Origin: Pseudomonadales bacterium
GTDB taxonomy: Bacteria; Pseudomonadota; Gammaproteobacteria; Pseudomonadales; Azotimanducaceae
Direction: 5' to 3'
Length of the DNA stretch: 64,000 bases
Assembly: GCA_024234635.1 (NCBI GenBank)
Contig: JACKNX010000002.1
Location: 310,001 to 374,000 of the forward strand
Shown: positions 26,579 through 35,802 of the stretch, piece after piece
How the letters are laid out: each line of letters begins with the position of its first letter
Numbering within the stretch: position 1 is the first letter of the stretch
Notes under the pieces: generated by a model
What the model was told of the DNA's origin: nothing
Seen by the model: the letters and a program-made list of their open reading frames with translations, nothing else
Database searches by the model: none
Translations under genes and position numbers: made by a program

Positions 26579-27888
26579 TTGGCGTCGCTTCTTGCAGCGT
26601 TGTTAGATTCGACAATCTGTTGACGCGCAGCATCGAAGTGCTCATGCCACGGTCCAAGACGGCGTCGCACCGCGATGGGCAACGCTTTATCTACCTTGGC
26701 CTGGAACTCTGGAGCCTGCGTCTGTTCATAAGTGACGTCCTTGAACACCAAAGTCAACTTCGGTGGCTCATCCTTTGCTTTGCCAAGTGATTTTCGCAAT
26801 GCTGCGGCAACGGCTTGAGCGTCGGGAGGACTCGCACCGGGCACGCCGCGCGTCGCTCGGAAAGTGATCAGTTCCACGGCGTCGCTGACGATGCGATTGG
26901 CCTGCTCATCCAGCTTCGCGCGCAACGATGTTGAATAGGCTTCGAGTCGCACTTTGTAGGCATCGACGAGTGCCTGGAACTCAGTCTTGCGATCACGCTC
27001 GATGAGCCTTCCGTATCCCGCGATGTCATACAAGTAACGACGCTCGAAGACCCTGCGTTCAGACTCGAGTATCGTCTCACTGACCGGCTCGAGGAGCGGC
27101 TTCCCTTCGCGGTCCTCTGCGGGCTTGCCGTTGACGTATGCTGGCACTGGAAACTCCATCTCGCGAAGCTCACCGAACGCTTTGAGTTTCGAGTTGATTA
27201 GCGACTGCAGTTCATTCTTGGCGTCTGCGTTCAGCAATGAACTTTCAATATGCAGCTGCCGTTGCGACAGCCTGGCATGAGTTACCTTCAGTTCCACGAA
27301 CTGCAGTTTCGTGCTAAAGACTCTGCTGATACGTGCCAGGTCTACCGGAATCGGTGGATTGCGCGTAAGTGACTCTACGGTATCCTTAACTTGCTGGTCA
27401 GTGACCGCTGTTTTGCCGATTTCCGCTTGCCCAAAGTGTGAGTCAGTACCCTCGGCGGCAATGGCTAGAGCGATCTGCTCACCCGGCTTTGATCCTAGCA
27501 ACATGCCATTCGGTTTTGGTTGTCGATCGCCTTCGGAAGCGGGCGGAGCCTCGACGGACCGTGCGGTGGGTGACCACACCAGGGTCTGATCATCGACGAG
27601 TAGTACTCCAACGCGCACCCCAGGTTGCGAGCGCAGGAACATGCCCCGTTTCCGTGCGAGTTCGCTCAGTGTCTTAAGACCTTCAATGTCGCCGAAGCCT
27701 ATGCGACACACGTCCTCGTCGCAGTCGACGATGACTGTCACGGCAATCTCGGCGTCGCGTTCAAATACCTTACCGAGTGCATTGGCCACGGGCGTAAACA
27801 CGCCTGGCGCTACGTACACCACTCGGCGATGTGCTTGCCCAATCATCCTGACCAGCACCGCATCGTCCACGGCTTGAAATGTGCTCAT
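26575..27888 (-). CDS. PLD-like-fold protein of unknown function, coupled to dynamin-like GTPase
   Basis: A 437-residue protein. The first ~110 residues (VLVRMIGQAHRRVVYVAPG, VTVIVDCDEDVCRIGFG, VRVGVLLVDDQTLVWSPTA) have the alternating strand/helix pattern and order of a phospholipase-D-like domain, but a clear HxKxxxxD catalytic motif is not visible, so it may bind rather than cut. The middle and C-terminal parts are helical and charged, with a membrane-remodelling or structural look but no transmembrane segment. The start codon overlaps the GTPase stop (ATGA) and its own stop overlaps pglX in the same way. Not part of the standard BREX set. Confidence 0.72.
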   Translation of the reverse strand: MSTFQAVDDAVLVRMIGQAHRRVVYVAPGVFTPVANALGKVFERDAEIAVTVIVDCDEDVCRIGFGDIEGLKTLSELARKRGMFLRSQPGVRVGVLLVDDQTLVWSPTARSVEAPPASEGDRQPKPNGMLLGSKPGEQIALAIAAEGTDSHFGQAEIGKTAVTDQQVKDTVESLTRNPPIPVDLARISRVFSTKLQFVELKVTHARLSQRQLHIESSLLNADAKNELQSLINSKLKAFGELREMEFPVPAYVNGKPAEDREGKPLLEPVSETILESERRVFERRYLYDIAGYGRLIERDRKTEFQALVDAYKVRLEAYSTSLRAKLDEQANRIVSDAVELITFRATRGVPGASPPDAQAVAAALRKSLGKAKDEPPKLTLVFKDVTYEQTQAPEFQAKVDKALPIAVRRRLGPWHEHFDAARQQIVESNNAARSDAK

Positions 27889-30812
27889 GTCTGTTTTGGC
27901 CTTTGATGGTCAATTTCGTCATCAGACGCCAGTGCGTGGCCCGCGATACAAAAAATGTCCACATCGGTCTGACGTACCTTACGGTTGGCAGAGCGGTGCT
28001 CGGCCAGACCAACGGCGGGCTTGTAGATGTCGAGGCCCCGGCCCAGCTTGAACAGTACGCCATGGTCCAGTATCAGGTAGCGATCGTGTAATCCAGGCTC
28101 TCGGCGAAGGTTTGCCGTTACCCCAAAGGATTTGAAAAGGTCCTTGGCCGCTTCGTCGAAATAGCGTGCTTGCCGAGCAATGAATTCATCCGCCGCAAAT
28201 GCAGTGACAACCTCGATTTCCTTTGGGTGCGCGCTCTCTGCCAGGTGCAGCAAGAAATCGTTTAGGTTTCGAATCTGGTGTGGCTTGGACAGGTAGGGAT
28301 CAACCAGCCGCGCGCGCTGCGCCCCACGCAGGAAACGGGAAGGGAATACCTTTTCGAAGGGCCAGCCCGAGGAGCCGTCGCGCAGGCGCAGGCGCGCTAC
28401 TGTGACGGTAGCGTTGTGCTGTACGGCTTCGGCCCAATCGCTATCGGCCACCGAAACACCTGGGGGGACCGGCGGTACAGTAACTGGTGCACCTCTCGAA
28501 CGCGGTGCTGGGGCTGCCGGTACCGCCGAAGGTTTTTGCACCGGTGCCGCAACGCGCTCAGGCAAGTCACCGACTGCTGAGGATTGCTCCTTCGGTGGCG
28601 CGTCGTGCTGAATGAGCAGGTTGGCGCGGGTGAGAACCTCTACCTGCTCGGCTTTGATGCCAGCGACCAGAGTCTCGATGGCATCCTTCTGACCGGCCAC
28701 CAATGCCATGGCGGCCGCACGGATGTTGTCGTCGGCCTGCTCCAGCAGGATGTTCACTTCTGCCAGCGCGTCGCGCGGCGCTGCCCAGGCCTCGGCGACT
28801 AGGAAGGCACCAAAAGCCTGGATGCTGTCCCTCAGGTAGCTCTGCAGCGCCTCGGCCAACAGCGCTTTCACCTCGCGGTAGAAGGCCTGGACCTCGCCTG
28901 ATTGCTTGACCGTGGTTCCCTTACCCCAAACGTCGCTGACCTTCTCGCGCGCCTGGTCGATGCGCTCGGAAACCTCGTCATCGACGAAGTCCGATAGGAG
29001 CTTGTTGACCTCCAACTCCTTGGCGACGATGAGTTCCTGCGCCCGGGCCAGACTCTTCTCGAGCGAGTCCTTCAGCTTGCTGGTGACGTCGAACAGCAGT
29101 GATGTGCCCAGCTCCAGGGACTGGGCGATGCGCGCGCCCTCCGCCGACAGGCGGCTGAGGGCGGCCTCGAAACTACGCGCGAACTCAGCGAAGGTATCGG
29201 TGTACTCGCTGAGCATCTCCTGCACCATGGGGAAGATGCGGTTGGCCACCTTGGTTTGGAGGTCGGCCATGTGACCCCAGTAGCCCGACCGACGCGTGCG
29301 CCAGTGCCGCGCAACGTCATTGAGTTCGAAGGCCACGAGCTCCCGCTCAGCCAGGAGGGCGATGATTTCCAGCGAGGAGCCGTGTTGGCGGGTGCGCTCC
29401 TCTAGGCGCTGGCCCAGCAGCGTCACCTGTTCTGTAACGGCGCCCTCAAACCGGTGGCTAGCCTGCCCAAACTCGCCACGAAAGCTGCGGAGCTTCTGCT
29501 CCGCTACCTCCCTGTCTTTGACGTCACGGATGGCGAGAAGCTTGGCGTCGAGCACCGACTGCAGGTCGAGCAGCGCTGAGCGTGCGCCGGCGGCGATGCC
29601 TTGGGCAACCAGGGCCAGCCGCGACTCGGTCGACAGCATGTAGAGAAGCTGGCTCTTGAGCTTCTCGACCCCGCCGGGGTCGTCAGCCTGGATGACGCAG
29701 GGGGTCGGTTTACCAGCCTTCCAGTAGCGATGGAGCTTGGCCGAGGTGAAGGCAATCTGCACGTCACCGAGTTGCTCCCTGTATCGACGCATCGCTGAGG
29801 AGTCGTCTTGGCTCAACTCTGCGAGGGTGTCGGCCAGCTCCTTCGTCAGCCGCTGGCGCTCGAGGTCGATGCGTCGCGCGACCGGGTCGGGGTCGTCGTC
29901 GTTGGCCTCGGCGTTGTCCAAGTGCTGCTGGTAGGTCACGTCGACCTGCGTCACCACTACGATGAGCTGCTTGACCGTGCCCTTCCGCAGCAGGGACAGG
30001 AGGAAGTCCTTCTCCGCTTGGTCATACGAAGCCCCGGAGCGGGTAAGGAAGAGCACGGCATCCACTTCGTCGACCACCTTCTCGGTGAGTTCGACGCGGT
30101 AGCGCTCGGTGTCGCCCAGACCCGGTGTGTCGATGAGCAGGACACCTCCGTCCAGGATGGGCGCCGGCGACTCAATCTCGATTCCGAGCACCATGCAGTG
30201 GTGCGGCTTGGTTCCGGTGGTGAACTCCTTCAGGCGGCGGCGGAACTCTGCCTCGGCCTTCTTGGTGCCGTCGTTGGCCAGCCGAATCTCGATGCTGAAG
30301 CCACCGTCGCGGATGTACTCCTTCTCCAGCGCCGGGAGGTCGTAGCCCTCCTCCATTTCGCCGTCTTTGTTCTTGCGCGGCTTTCCGAGTTCGTGCCACT
30401 TGAGGACTCGGTGAGCGTCGATGTGGCGGGGGTCTTGCTGGTAAAGGCTCTGAATCTTCGTCCACTCGTCGCGCGACAGAAAGCGAATGGTTGCCTTGAC
30501 TTCGTCGCCATGGCGGAAGGTCGTGACAGCCGCGGTCTCCGGGTTGGTGTCTTCGCTGGCCAGCCGAGCATCCAGCAGCTCATTGACGAAGGACGACTTG
30601 CCTGCCTTGAAGCGGCCTACGACGGCGACCTTGTAGTGCTCGGGAAGCTTCTGCTCCTCCAGCAGCTTGGCGAGCGCGTCGGAGGTGCGCTTGCACTCCT
30701 TGCCCACTTGAGCAATCTCGACGTCGGCGCGGCGCAGCAGTGCCTCGCGGACGTGGTCGATGTGATGCGCCAATGTGCGAATGTCACTGCGGACCTGGCG
30801 GGGGGACTTCAT
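27885..30812 (-). CDS. Dynamin-like large GTPase fused to a C-terminal MIT_C (PLD-like) domain
   Basis: A 975-residue protein. The GTPase domain has G1 GRFKAGKSS at 66-74, G3 DTPGLGDT and G4 TQVD, in the dynamin-superfamily arrangement with an insert between G1 and G3. Long helices (~350-760) follow, as in bacterial dynamin-like proteins. After a Pro/Ala-rich linker (~785-825) the last ~150 residues contain IRNLNDFLLHL, LHDRYLILDHGVLFKLGRGLDIYK and QTDVDIF. These match the MIT_C domain of eukaryotic MITD1, a PLD-like fold that binds membrane phospholipids. ATG 30812 is chosen because recognisable sequence begins there and AGGGAG lies about 11 bases upstream. Located directly between brxC and pglX; not a canonical BREX gene. 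Confidence 0.88.
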   Translation of the reverse strand: MKSPRQVRSDIRTLAHHIDHVREALLRRADVEIAQVGKECKRTSDALAKLLEEQKLPEHYKVAVVGRFKAGKSSFVNELLDARLASEDTNPETAAVTTFRHGDEVKATIRFLSRDEWTKIQSLYQQDPRHIDAHRVLKWHELGKPRKNKDGEMEEGYDLPALEKEYIRDGGFSIEIRLANDGTKKAEAEFRRRLKEFTTGTKPHHCMVLGIEIESPAPILDGGVLLIDTPGLGDTERYRVELTEKVVDEVDAVLFLTRSGASYDQAEKDFLLSLLRKGTVKQLIVVVTQVDVTYQQHLDNAEANDDDPDPVARRIDLERQRLTKELADTLAELSQDDSSAMRRYREQLGDVQIAFTSAKLHRYWKAGKPTPCVIQADDPGGVEKLKSQLLYMLSTESRLALVAQGIAAGARSALLDLQSVLDAKLLAIRDVKDREVAEQKLRSFRGEFGQASHRFEGAVTEQVTLLGQRLEERTRQHGSSLEIIALLAERELVAFELNDVARHWRTRRSGYWGHMADLQTKVANRIFPMVQEMLSEYTDTFAEFARSFEAALSRLSAEGARIAQSLELGTSLLFDVTSKLKDSLEKSLARAQELIVAKELEVNKLLSDFVDDEVSERIDQAREKVSDVWGKGTTVKQSGEVQAFYREVKALLAEALQSYLRDSIQAFGAFLVAEAWAAPRDALAEVNILLEQADDNIRAAAMALVAGQKDAIETLVAGIKAEQVEVLTRANLLIQHDAPPKEQSSAVGDLPERVAAPVQKPSAVPAAPAPRSRGAPVTVPPVPPGVSVADSDWAEAVQHNATVTVARLRLRDGSSGWPFEKVFPSRFLRGAQRARLVDPYLSKPHQIRNLNDFLLHLAESAHPKEIEVVTAFAADEFIARQARYFDEAAKDLFKSFGVTANLRREPGLHDRYLILDHGVLFKLGRGLDIYKPAVGLAEHRSANRKVRQTDVDIFCIAGHALASDDEIDHQRPKQT

Positions 30813-30859
30813 TGATTTGTTTCTCCCTTGGATGACGGTGCCTGGTTCGATGGGACCTC

Positions 30860-33800
30860 TCAGAGGCTGACTGGACCGGACTTGAGCTTCGTGCGAATCA
30901 ACGCCTCGACCTCGGCCAACCACGCCTGAAGCTCCGCCTCATCGTTCAAGGTGCGCTTCGGGATGGCGACGTGCACCACATTCGGCTTGAGAAGCTGGAC
31001 GGCTGCATGCCGCGCCGCCTCGAAGCGGCTGGGCAAGGCCTGGGTCTTGGAGACCCAGTGGTCCAGGTCGCAGTCGTCCAAGGCGTCCTGTAGCTGCTCT
31101 GGCGTACTGGCTGCTACGGCAGGAGGTGCCGTCAGGTGGTGCCGGGCTGTCAGGTCGTCACGCTGCGCGTCACTGAGCTTTCTCCAGTCGGCGTCCTGTT
31201 GCAGCAGGGTCTGCTGGTGCGCGAAGCCTTGCTGAAAGGCGTCCAGCTTGGCCTTCAGGGCCTGGCGCAACAGGTCAACCGCCTCGTCCAGCAACGGCCG
31301 CACGGGGTCGGGGTCGGCAAGCAGGCTGCGCTGGGCTTCGATGGCATCGACTTCGGCCTTGAGCTTGGCGTAGGGGCCAAGGGCCTTGGCGTGCCGCAGC
31401 AGGTCCTTCAGCTTGGTCCAGGCAGGCAGGCGCTTCGCAATCTCTGCCGCGGTCTTGGTCCAGGTCTGAGACAGTGCCAGCACCTCGTCGTGCCGGTTGA
31501 ACATCTCCAACAACTGGGCGTTGCCGCTCTGGGACTCGATGGCCTCGAGGACCGTGAGCTTTGGAGTGTCAGGGGCAGGTGCCGGCCCACCCGCCTTGGA
31601 GGCCTGCTCGCGCAGCTTCGCCAGCAGGGTCGGCATGCGGTTCAGCTCTTCCTTGGGCTGGCACGGCACACCCACGGCATCGAACAGCTTCCGAATCTTG
31701 ATGAGTTGAATCGGAGTGATGTTGATGCTCTCGCGCCGGAAGCTGGTCTGGGTGAGCTTGGCGCGGTCCAGGCTCTTGGCATCGACGGGCTTGGAGGCCG
31801 CATCGGTGGCGTTGACATGGCCGGACGCGAGCAGCGCGTAGAGCGCACCGTCGATGGCGTCGCGCGGCCAGCCGTAGGGTGGCGCCTCGAAGTTCTCGCG
31901 AATCTCGGCCCCCTTCTTCCCGGGGCCGATGAAGCCCAGCAGCTTCTGGCAGACCGGGTGCTTGTCGGCTTCCTGGCTGTGGCCGACGGCCTTCAGCGCT
32001 TCCAGGTTGCCCTTGCGGGCTTCGTCCAGCACCTTGCCCCACTGCTCATGGTCGGCAGCATCGAACTGGCTGTACAGGCGAATGGCTGAGGACTTGGCCG
32101 CACGGTTGATGCGGTCGGCCAGGTCGTTGCCGTCGGTGGCCTCTTGTCCTCCAGCCTGGAAGACCCGCACGCCGGCCATCAGCTTGTCCACCAGCTCGGC
32201 CAGCTCTTTCTCGGCGTTGCGCTGGCGGCTCTCCATCGAGCGCTGGGCGTCGCGGCCCTCTTCGGTGGACGGGTTCCCTTTCTTCTGAAGCGTGGTTCGG
32301 GCGGCCTCCAGCGCCACGATGGCGTTCGTCAGCTCGGTCTTGTGCTGGGCGGGCAGGAAGGCGAAGAGCGTAGGGTTGTCGCTGCTTTTGGCCTTGGACT
32401 CGGCGATGACCGACTTCTCTTCGGTCTGCCAGCCGTCCTGAATCCACAGGTACAGGCTCTTGTCGTTGTCCTTGGGCAGGGTGTCGTCGTAGGTGGGGCT
32501 GAGAGTCCGCACCTCGTTGCCCTTGCCTTGCGTGACCCGGACCTTCTTCAGCACCTCGGCAAAGCGAGTCTTGAGCAGGTCGGCACGCTTCTGTTCCACG
32601 CGCTGGGGTGCGGCCTTGAGTTCGGCCTCCTGGGCACGGAACTCATCGTACCAGGCGCTGGACTCGCGGGTCTGCAGCCGGTACTCGGTGCCGTTGCCGC
32701 CGGCCAGGGCCATGACCAAGCGGTCCTTGTTTTGCAGCTCTTCGAGCAAGGCCGGCAGTGACTTGCGCAGCTCGGACGAGCCAGCCGACAGGTCGGTGAC
32801 CAGCAGGTCGGCCAGCGCCTCTTCGGTGGCTTTTAAGCCCAGGTCCATCGCTGCATCGGCGGGCAGCTTGTTGATGAGGTAGATGAGCTTCAGCAGCTTG
32901 GCCTTGAGCCGGGTATTCGCGTCCCCGGCTGCAAAGCGCTGCACGTTCTCGAACACCTCCTTGGGCAGCTGCGCCGTGGAGACGAGGTTCGCGGCAATCT
33001 GGTCATAGAGGAAGTCGCCGGAGACCACATGCCCCAGCGGCGCCTCAGCGGTGGCCAGCACCGCCTCGTGCACCACGCGCAGCTGGCTGCGCAGCTGCGA
33101 GACGGTGCCGGTGGTGTCGATGGTTCGGAGAACGCGTTCCCAGAAGCGGCGCCGAACCGGCAACAGCGGGTAGTCGGAAGTCATGACGCTTTCGTCGTCG
33201 GTGACGTGTTCCAGCTTCGTGCCGCGCAGGTGGCGGGAGATTTCCCCCAGGTTGTTGCGCCAGACCTTCTCGACCTCTGGCTGCACGGATGGTTTCTTGG
33301 CCAGGATGATTTGGCGGGTGACGTTCTCGACGTCCCAGTCGCCCAGCATCACCTGCACCGGGAAGCGCCCCATCAGCCGCTGAAGGTTAGGCATGCCGGA
33401 GAGCGCCGATTGGCCCGTGCCCACGAATAGCAGCTTGCCGTTGAAGTGCTTGCTCAGCGTCTCAGTGACCTCCTGGACCTGGAAAGCCTTCTCAGCATCG
33501 GCGCCAATGTATTGCTGCACCTCGTCCAGCACGACCAGCGTCAGCGGGAACTTGCCGTCGTGTACCAGAGCGGCTTCGATGGCCGTCGTCATCTGCTCGC
33601 TGGTGACGTCGGTCACCTGCGGGAACTGTTCCTTGAGCAGCTTGCGAGCGTCGGCCTCGGTATGGGCCAGTTCTGGACGAGCCTTCAGTAGCGCCTTGGC
33701 CAGGTGGCCCGAGACGTACATGTGGGGCAGCTCTTGCGCCAGCGAGCGGCCGGCAGCTTTGAGCTCCGCCTCGACGGAGTCCAGGATGCCCTCGCGCTTC

Positions 33801-34321
33801 ATCCACAGGACGAGCTGCGCCTGGTTGTATTGCTCCGGCAGGCCCTTGGACTTGAACACGATACCCAACAGCGCAAGCCGCACCTTGTCGCCTGCACCAG
33901 CACCTAGCTTGCCGGCCGCCGCGTGGAGCCCACCGTGACGCTTGCCCTGGGTGGAGAGCTCCTTCAGGTGCTCGAACACCCCCGTGGGCAGCTTGGCGAT
34001 GCTGCGTGCTGATGCGCCGTCAGCGAACTGGTAGTCGGTCCACAGTGTGCGCAACATCTTGGCCAGGTGCGACTTGCCGCTGCCGTAGAAGCCGGAAATC
34101 CACACGCCCGGCTGCTCGGTCTTGGAGCCGAGGTTGAGCAGGAACTTATCGAGGATGGTCTCCAGACCCTTCTCGTACTGACCATCGCAGACGAAGGATT
34201 CGAGCTCGTAGCGAAGAATCATCTGAGCACTTTCTGAACGGTCTTCGGAGAGTTCAGCTACACCATTGTTCGCGAGACGGTTTTCCGTCGGCGGCTTGTT
34301 GTATATGTCCCTATTCAGCAT
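30860..34321 (-). CDS. brxC: BREX P-loop ATPase BrxC
   Basis: A 1153-residue BrxC/PglY-family protein. The N-terminus MLNRDIYNKPPTENRLANNG is followed by Walker A GFYGSGKSHLA at 77-87 and Walker B LVVLDEVQQYIG (~270). Long helical regions and DUF6079-like architecture occupy the rest. BrxC is an essential core ATPase of BREX whose mechanism is unresolved. The start is preceded by a weak ribosome site, with 50 bases separating it from brxB. It is followed after 47 bases by the dynamin-like gene, the largest gap inside this operon apart from the IS. Confidence 0.94.
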   Translation of the reverse strand: MLNRDIYNKPPTENRLANNGVAELSEDRSESAQMILRYELESFVCDGQYEKGLETILDKFLLNLGSKTEQPGVWISGFYGSGKSHLAKMLRTLWTDYQFADGASARSIAKLPTGVFEHLKELSTQGKRHGGLHAAAGKLGAGAGDKVRLALLGIVFKSKGLPEQYNQAQLVLWMKREGILDSVEAELKAAGRSLAQELPHMYVSGHLAKALLKARPELAHTEADARKLLKEQFPQVTDVTSEQMTTAIEAALVHDGKFPLTLVVLDEVQQYIGADAEKAFQVQEVTETLSKHFNGKLLFVGTGQSALSGMPNLQRLMGRFPVQVMLGDWDVENVTRQIILAKKPSVQPEVEKVWRNNLGEISRHLRGTKLEHVTDDESVMTSDYPLLPVRRRFWERVLRTIDTTGTVSQLRSQLRVVHEAVLATAEAPLGHVVSGDFLYDQIAANLVSTAQLPKEVFENVQRFAAGDANTRLKAKLLKLIYLINKLPADAAMDLGLKATEEALADLLVTDLSAGSSELRKSLPALLEELQNKDRLVMALAGGNGTEYRLQTRESSAWYDEFRAQEAELKAAPQRVEQKRADLLKTRFAEVLKKVRVTQGKGNEVRTLSPTYDDTLPKDNDKSLYLWIQDGWQTEEKSVIAESKAKSSDNPTLFAFLPAQHKTELTNAIVALEAARTTLQKKGNPSTEEGRDAQRSMESRQRNAEKELAELVDKLMAGVRVFQAGGQEATDGNDLADRINRAAKSSAIRLYSQFDAADHEQWGKVLDEARKGNLEALKAVGHSQEADKHPVCQKLLGFIGPGKKGAEIRENFEAPPYGWPRDAIDGALYALLASGHVNATDAASKPVDAKSLDRAKLTQTSFRRESINITPIQLIKIRKLFDAVGVPCQPKEELNRMPTLLAKLREQASKAGGPAPAPDTPKLTVLEAIESQSGNAQLLEMFNRHDEVLALSQTWTKTAAEIAKRLPAWTKLKDLLRHAKALGPYAKLKAEVDAIEAQRSLLADPDPVRPLLDEAVDLLRQALKAKLDAFQQGFAHQQTLLQQDADWRKLSDAQRDDLTARHHLTAPPAVAASTPEQLQDALDDCDLDHWVSKTQALPSRFEAARHAAVQLLKPNVVHVAIPKRTLNDEAELQAWLAEVEALIRTKLKSGPVSL

Positions 34322-34371
34322 ATCCGATGTTTCCCTGTGTTCATCCCCGCGGAAGTGTGTTGAAACGTTCC

Positions 34372-34941
34372 CTAAGAAAAGTCCTTAGATGTCAGCGGGA
34401 CAGCGAGATAGTTCCAGCCGTCCCGCGCGTCCAACAATCGATAGGTGTGATTCTCTGGTTGATACTCACCAGGAAAAAAAACCAACAGGCGTCCCTGCAC
34501 GCTTTCATTAATTCTCTCGACGATAGAGGACACCCGCGCAAGGCCAAACAGCGCGCCGACACCCAAGATTGCCACGACCGTATTTGGAGTAGCTTTAGCG
34601 GCGATCTCGGCTCGTAGTTTCTCGGTCAACTCTGTGGCGAACTCACTCAGTTCTCCTGTTTGGTAGCCAGCAAGATCGTCAGGTGACTCGAAATAGGCAT
34701 CCCGATACTCCTGCGCAGCCATCCACTTTGGAAAAGCATTCGTCAGATCAAGCAATATCCAGTGCCTTCCAGCTTGCTGCGTAAGGAGTTCAAATTCATC
34801 AATATTGGACCGCAGCCTTAGTTCGTCTGATTTGTCGTAAACCGCGAATATGACGCGTTGAATCGCAGCTACGCCCTCCTGCCAAGGAACTGTTAGATGC
34901 TGCTTGTACGCAGCGGCCAACTTTGCAAGCTTAGAAGACAT
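34372..34941 (-). CDS. brxB: BREX protein BrxB (DUF1788)
   Basis: A 189-residue protein with clear DUF1788 signatures: QRVIFAVYD near the start, HWILLDLTNAFPKWMAAQEYRDAYFE, TVVAILGVGALFGLARVS and the C-terminal GRLLVFFPGEY...YRLLDARDGWNYLAVP. BrxB is a small essential BREX component of unknown activity, predicted to bind RNA or other partners. ATG 34941 is supported by homology and by an 11-base overlap with the preceding brxA-like gene. Confidence 0.92.
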   Translation of the reverse strand: MSSKLAKLAAAYKQHLTVPWQEGVAAIQRVIFAVYDKSDELRLRSNIDEFELLTQQAGRHWILLDLTNAFPKWMAAQEYRDAYFESPDDLAGYQTGELSEFATELTEKLRAEIAAKATPNTVVAILGVGALFGLARVSSIVERINESVQGRLLVFFPGEYQPENHTYRLLDARDGWNYLAVPLTSKDFS

Positions 34942-35731
34942 AACGAACCTCTTGAAGTACCTGTTCTTCCTCAGGAAGGAGAAAGCCAGGAAATCGTACT
35001 TCTTTGATTCCTCCCGACTGCATAAAGACAATGAGTCCACGGATCGCAGCAGAGTTTGCGAGTTCCTCAAGTTCATCCGTTGAACGGCCAATAAGAGCCG
35101 TCCAATGGGACGAAAAGAGCCGCTGTCCTGTTCGTCCATAAAGGTATCCTAAGAACAGCAGCATTGTCACAGACTCAGGAAAAGCCGAGGGAATCGTCCG
35201 CACCTTCTGAACTCTGCCGCTCAAAAGCCCTCCTGACGTCCAACTCCCGCTGATATTTTGCGCGAATGACTTGAGCGACGCGGGACTAAACCGATCAGGA
35301 AAGGACTGTGAGATGTATGCTTCGACAGTTTCACGTCGTACCACACCGCCGACCGGTTGGCTGAGGACAAAGGATTGGGTCGCTGCCAGAAGAGGGTCAC
35401 GCGCTAACGCCACAGCCAGTGCCAGCATCGGCTGAGCCTCTCGGTTGAGTGGCCAAAGGCGGCGGAGAGCGCGAAAGATTGGGTTTGATGTATCGAACCC
35501 GTACAGCGTAGTCAGGTGTCGGAGGGTCAGCTCACGAGCCTTCCGGGTAGGTTTTCCAAGGACGTTGGCGTCGACAATCGCTGCCATGTAGTCAGATCGG
35601 CTCGCACCCGGCTCCGCATGGTCGAAGACGATGCGTAGCTCTTCCAACATCATGGTCCTTGCCGCATGCGGACCATTCGTTCCAAACCGAAAACCCAACC
35701 TTTCGAGTAATAGCCGTTGAGCAGATGTCAT
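34931..35731 (-). CDS. BrxA-position BREX protein
   Basis: A 266-residue helical protein directly upstream of and overlapping brxB, the place of brxA (DUF1819) in type 1 loci. It contains a conserved-looking helical series (SDYMAAIVDANVLGKPTRKA, FRALRRLWPLNREAQPMLAL, ALARDPLLAATQSFVL) similar in character to the NLLxKRxxxxR...LA region of BrxA, but it is longer than typical BrxA (~200 residues) and I cannot be sure of the family. BrxA binds DNA and assists the defence. ATG 35731 has AAGGG 6 bases upstream; a longer frame begins at 35806. Confidence 0.7.
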   Translation of the reverse strand: MTSAQRLLLERLGFRFGTNGPHAARTMMLEELRIVFDHAEPGASRSDYMAAIVDANVLGKPTRKARELTLRHLTTLYGFDTSNPIFRALRRLWPLNREAQPMLALAVALARDPLLAATQSFVLSQPVGGVVRRETVEAYISQSFPDRFSPASLKSFAQNISGSWTSGGLLSGRVQKVRTIPSAFPESVTMLLFLGYLYGRTGQRLFSSHWTALIGRSTDELEELANSAAIRGLIVFMQSGGIKEVRFPGFLLPEEEQVLQEVRYVF

Positions 35732-35802
35732 GGCCCTTGTAGATACCTGATCAGCAAGATGAAGTAGAGAGGCGCACGGGAGGGGGCCTTGCCTTCCCAC
35801 CA

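Noticed and set aside
29808..30815. 335-residue plus-strand open frame opposite the dynamin-like gene
   Set aside because: Lies fully antisense to a gene with clear GTPase motifs; composition reflects the complementary strand of GC-rich codons and no domain is seen.
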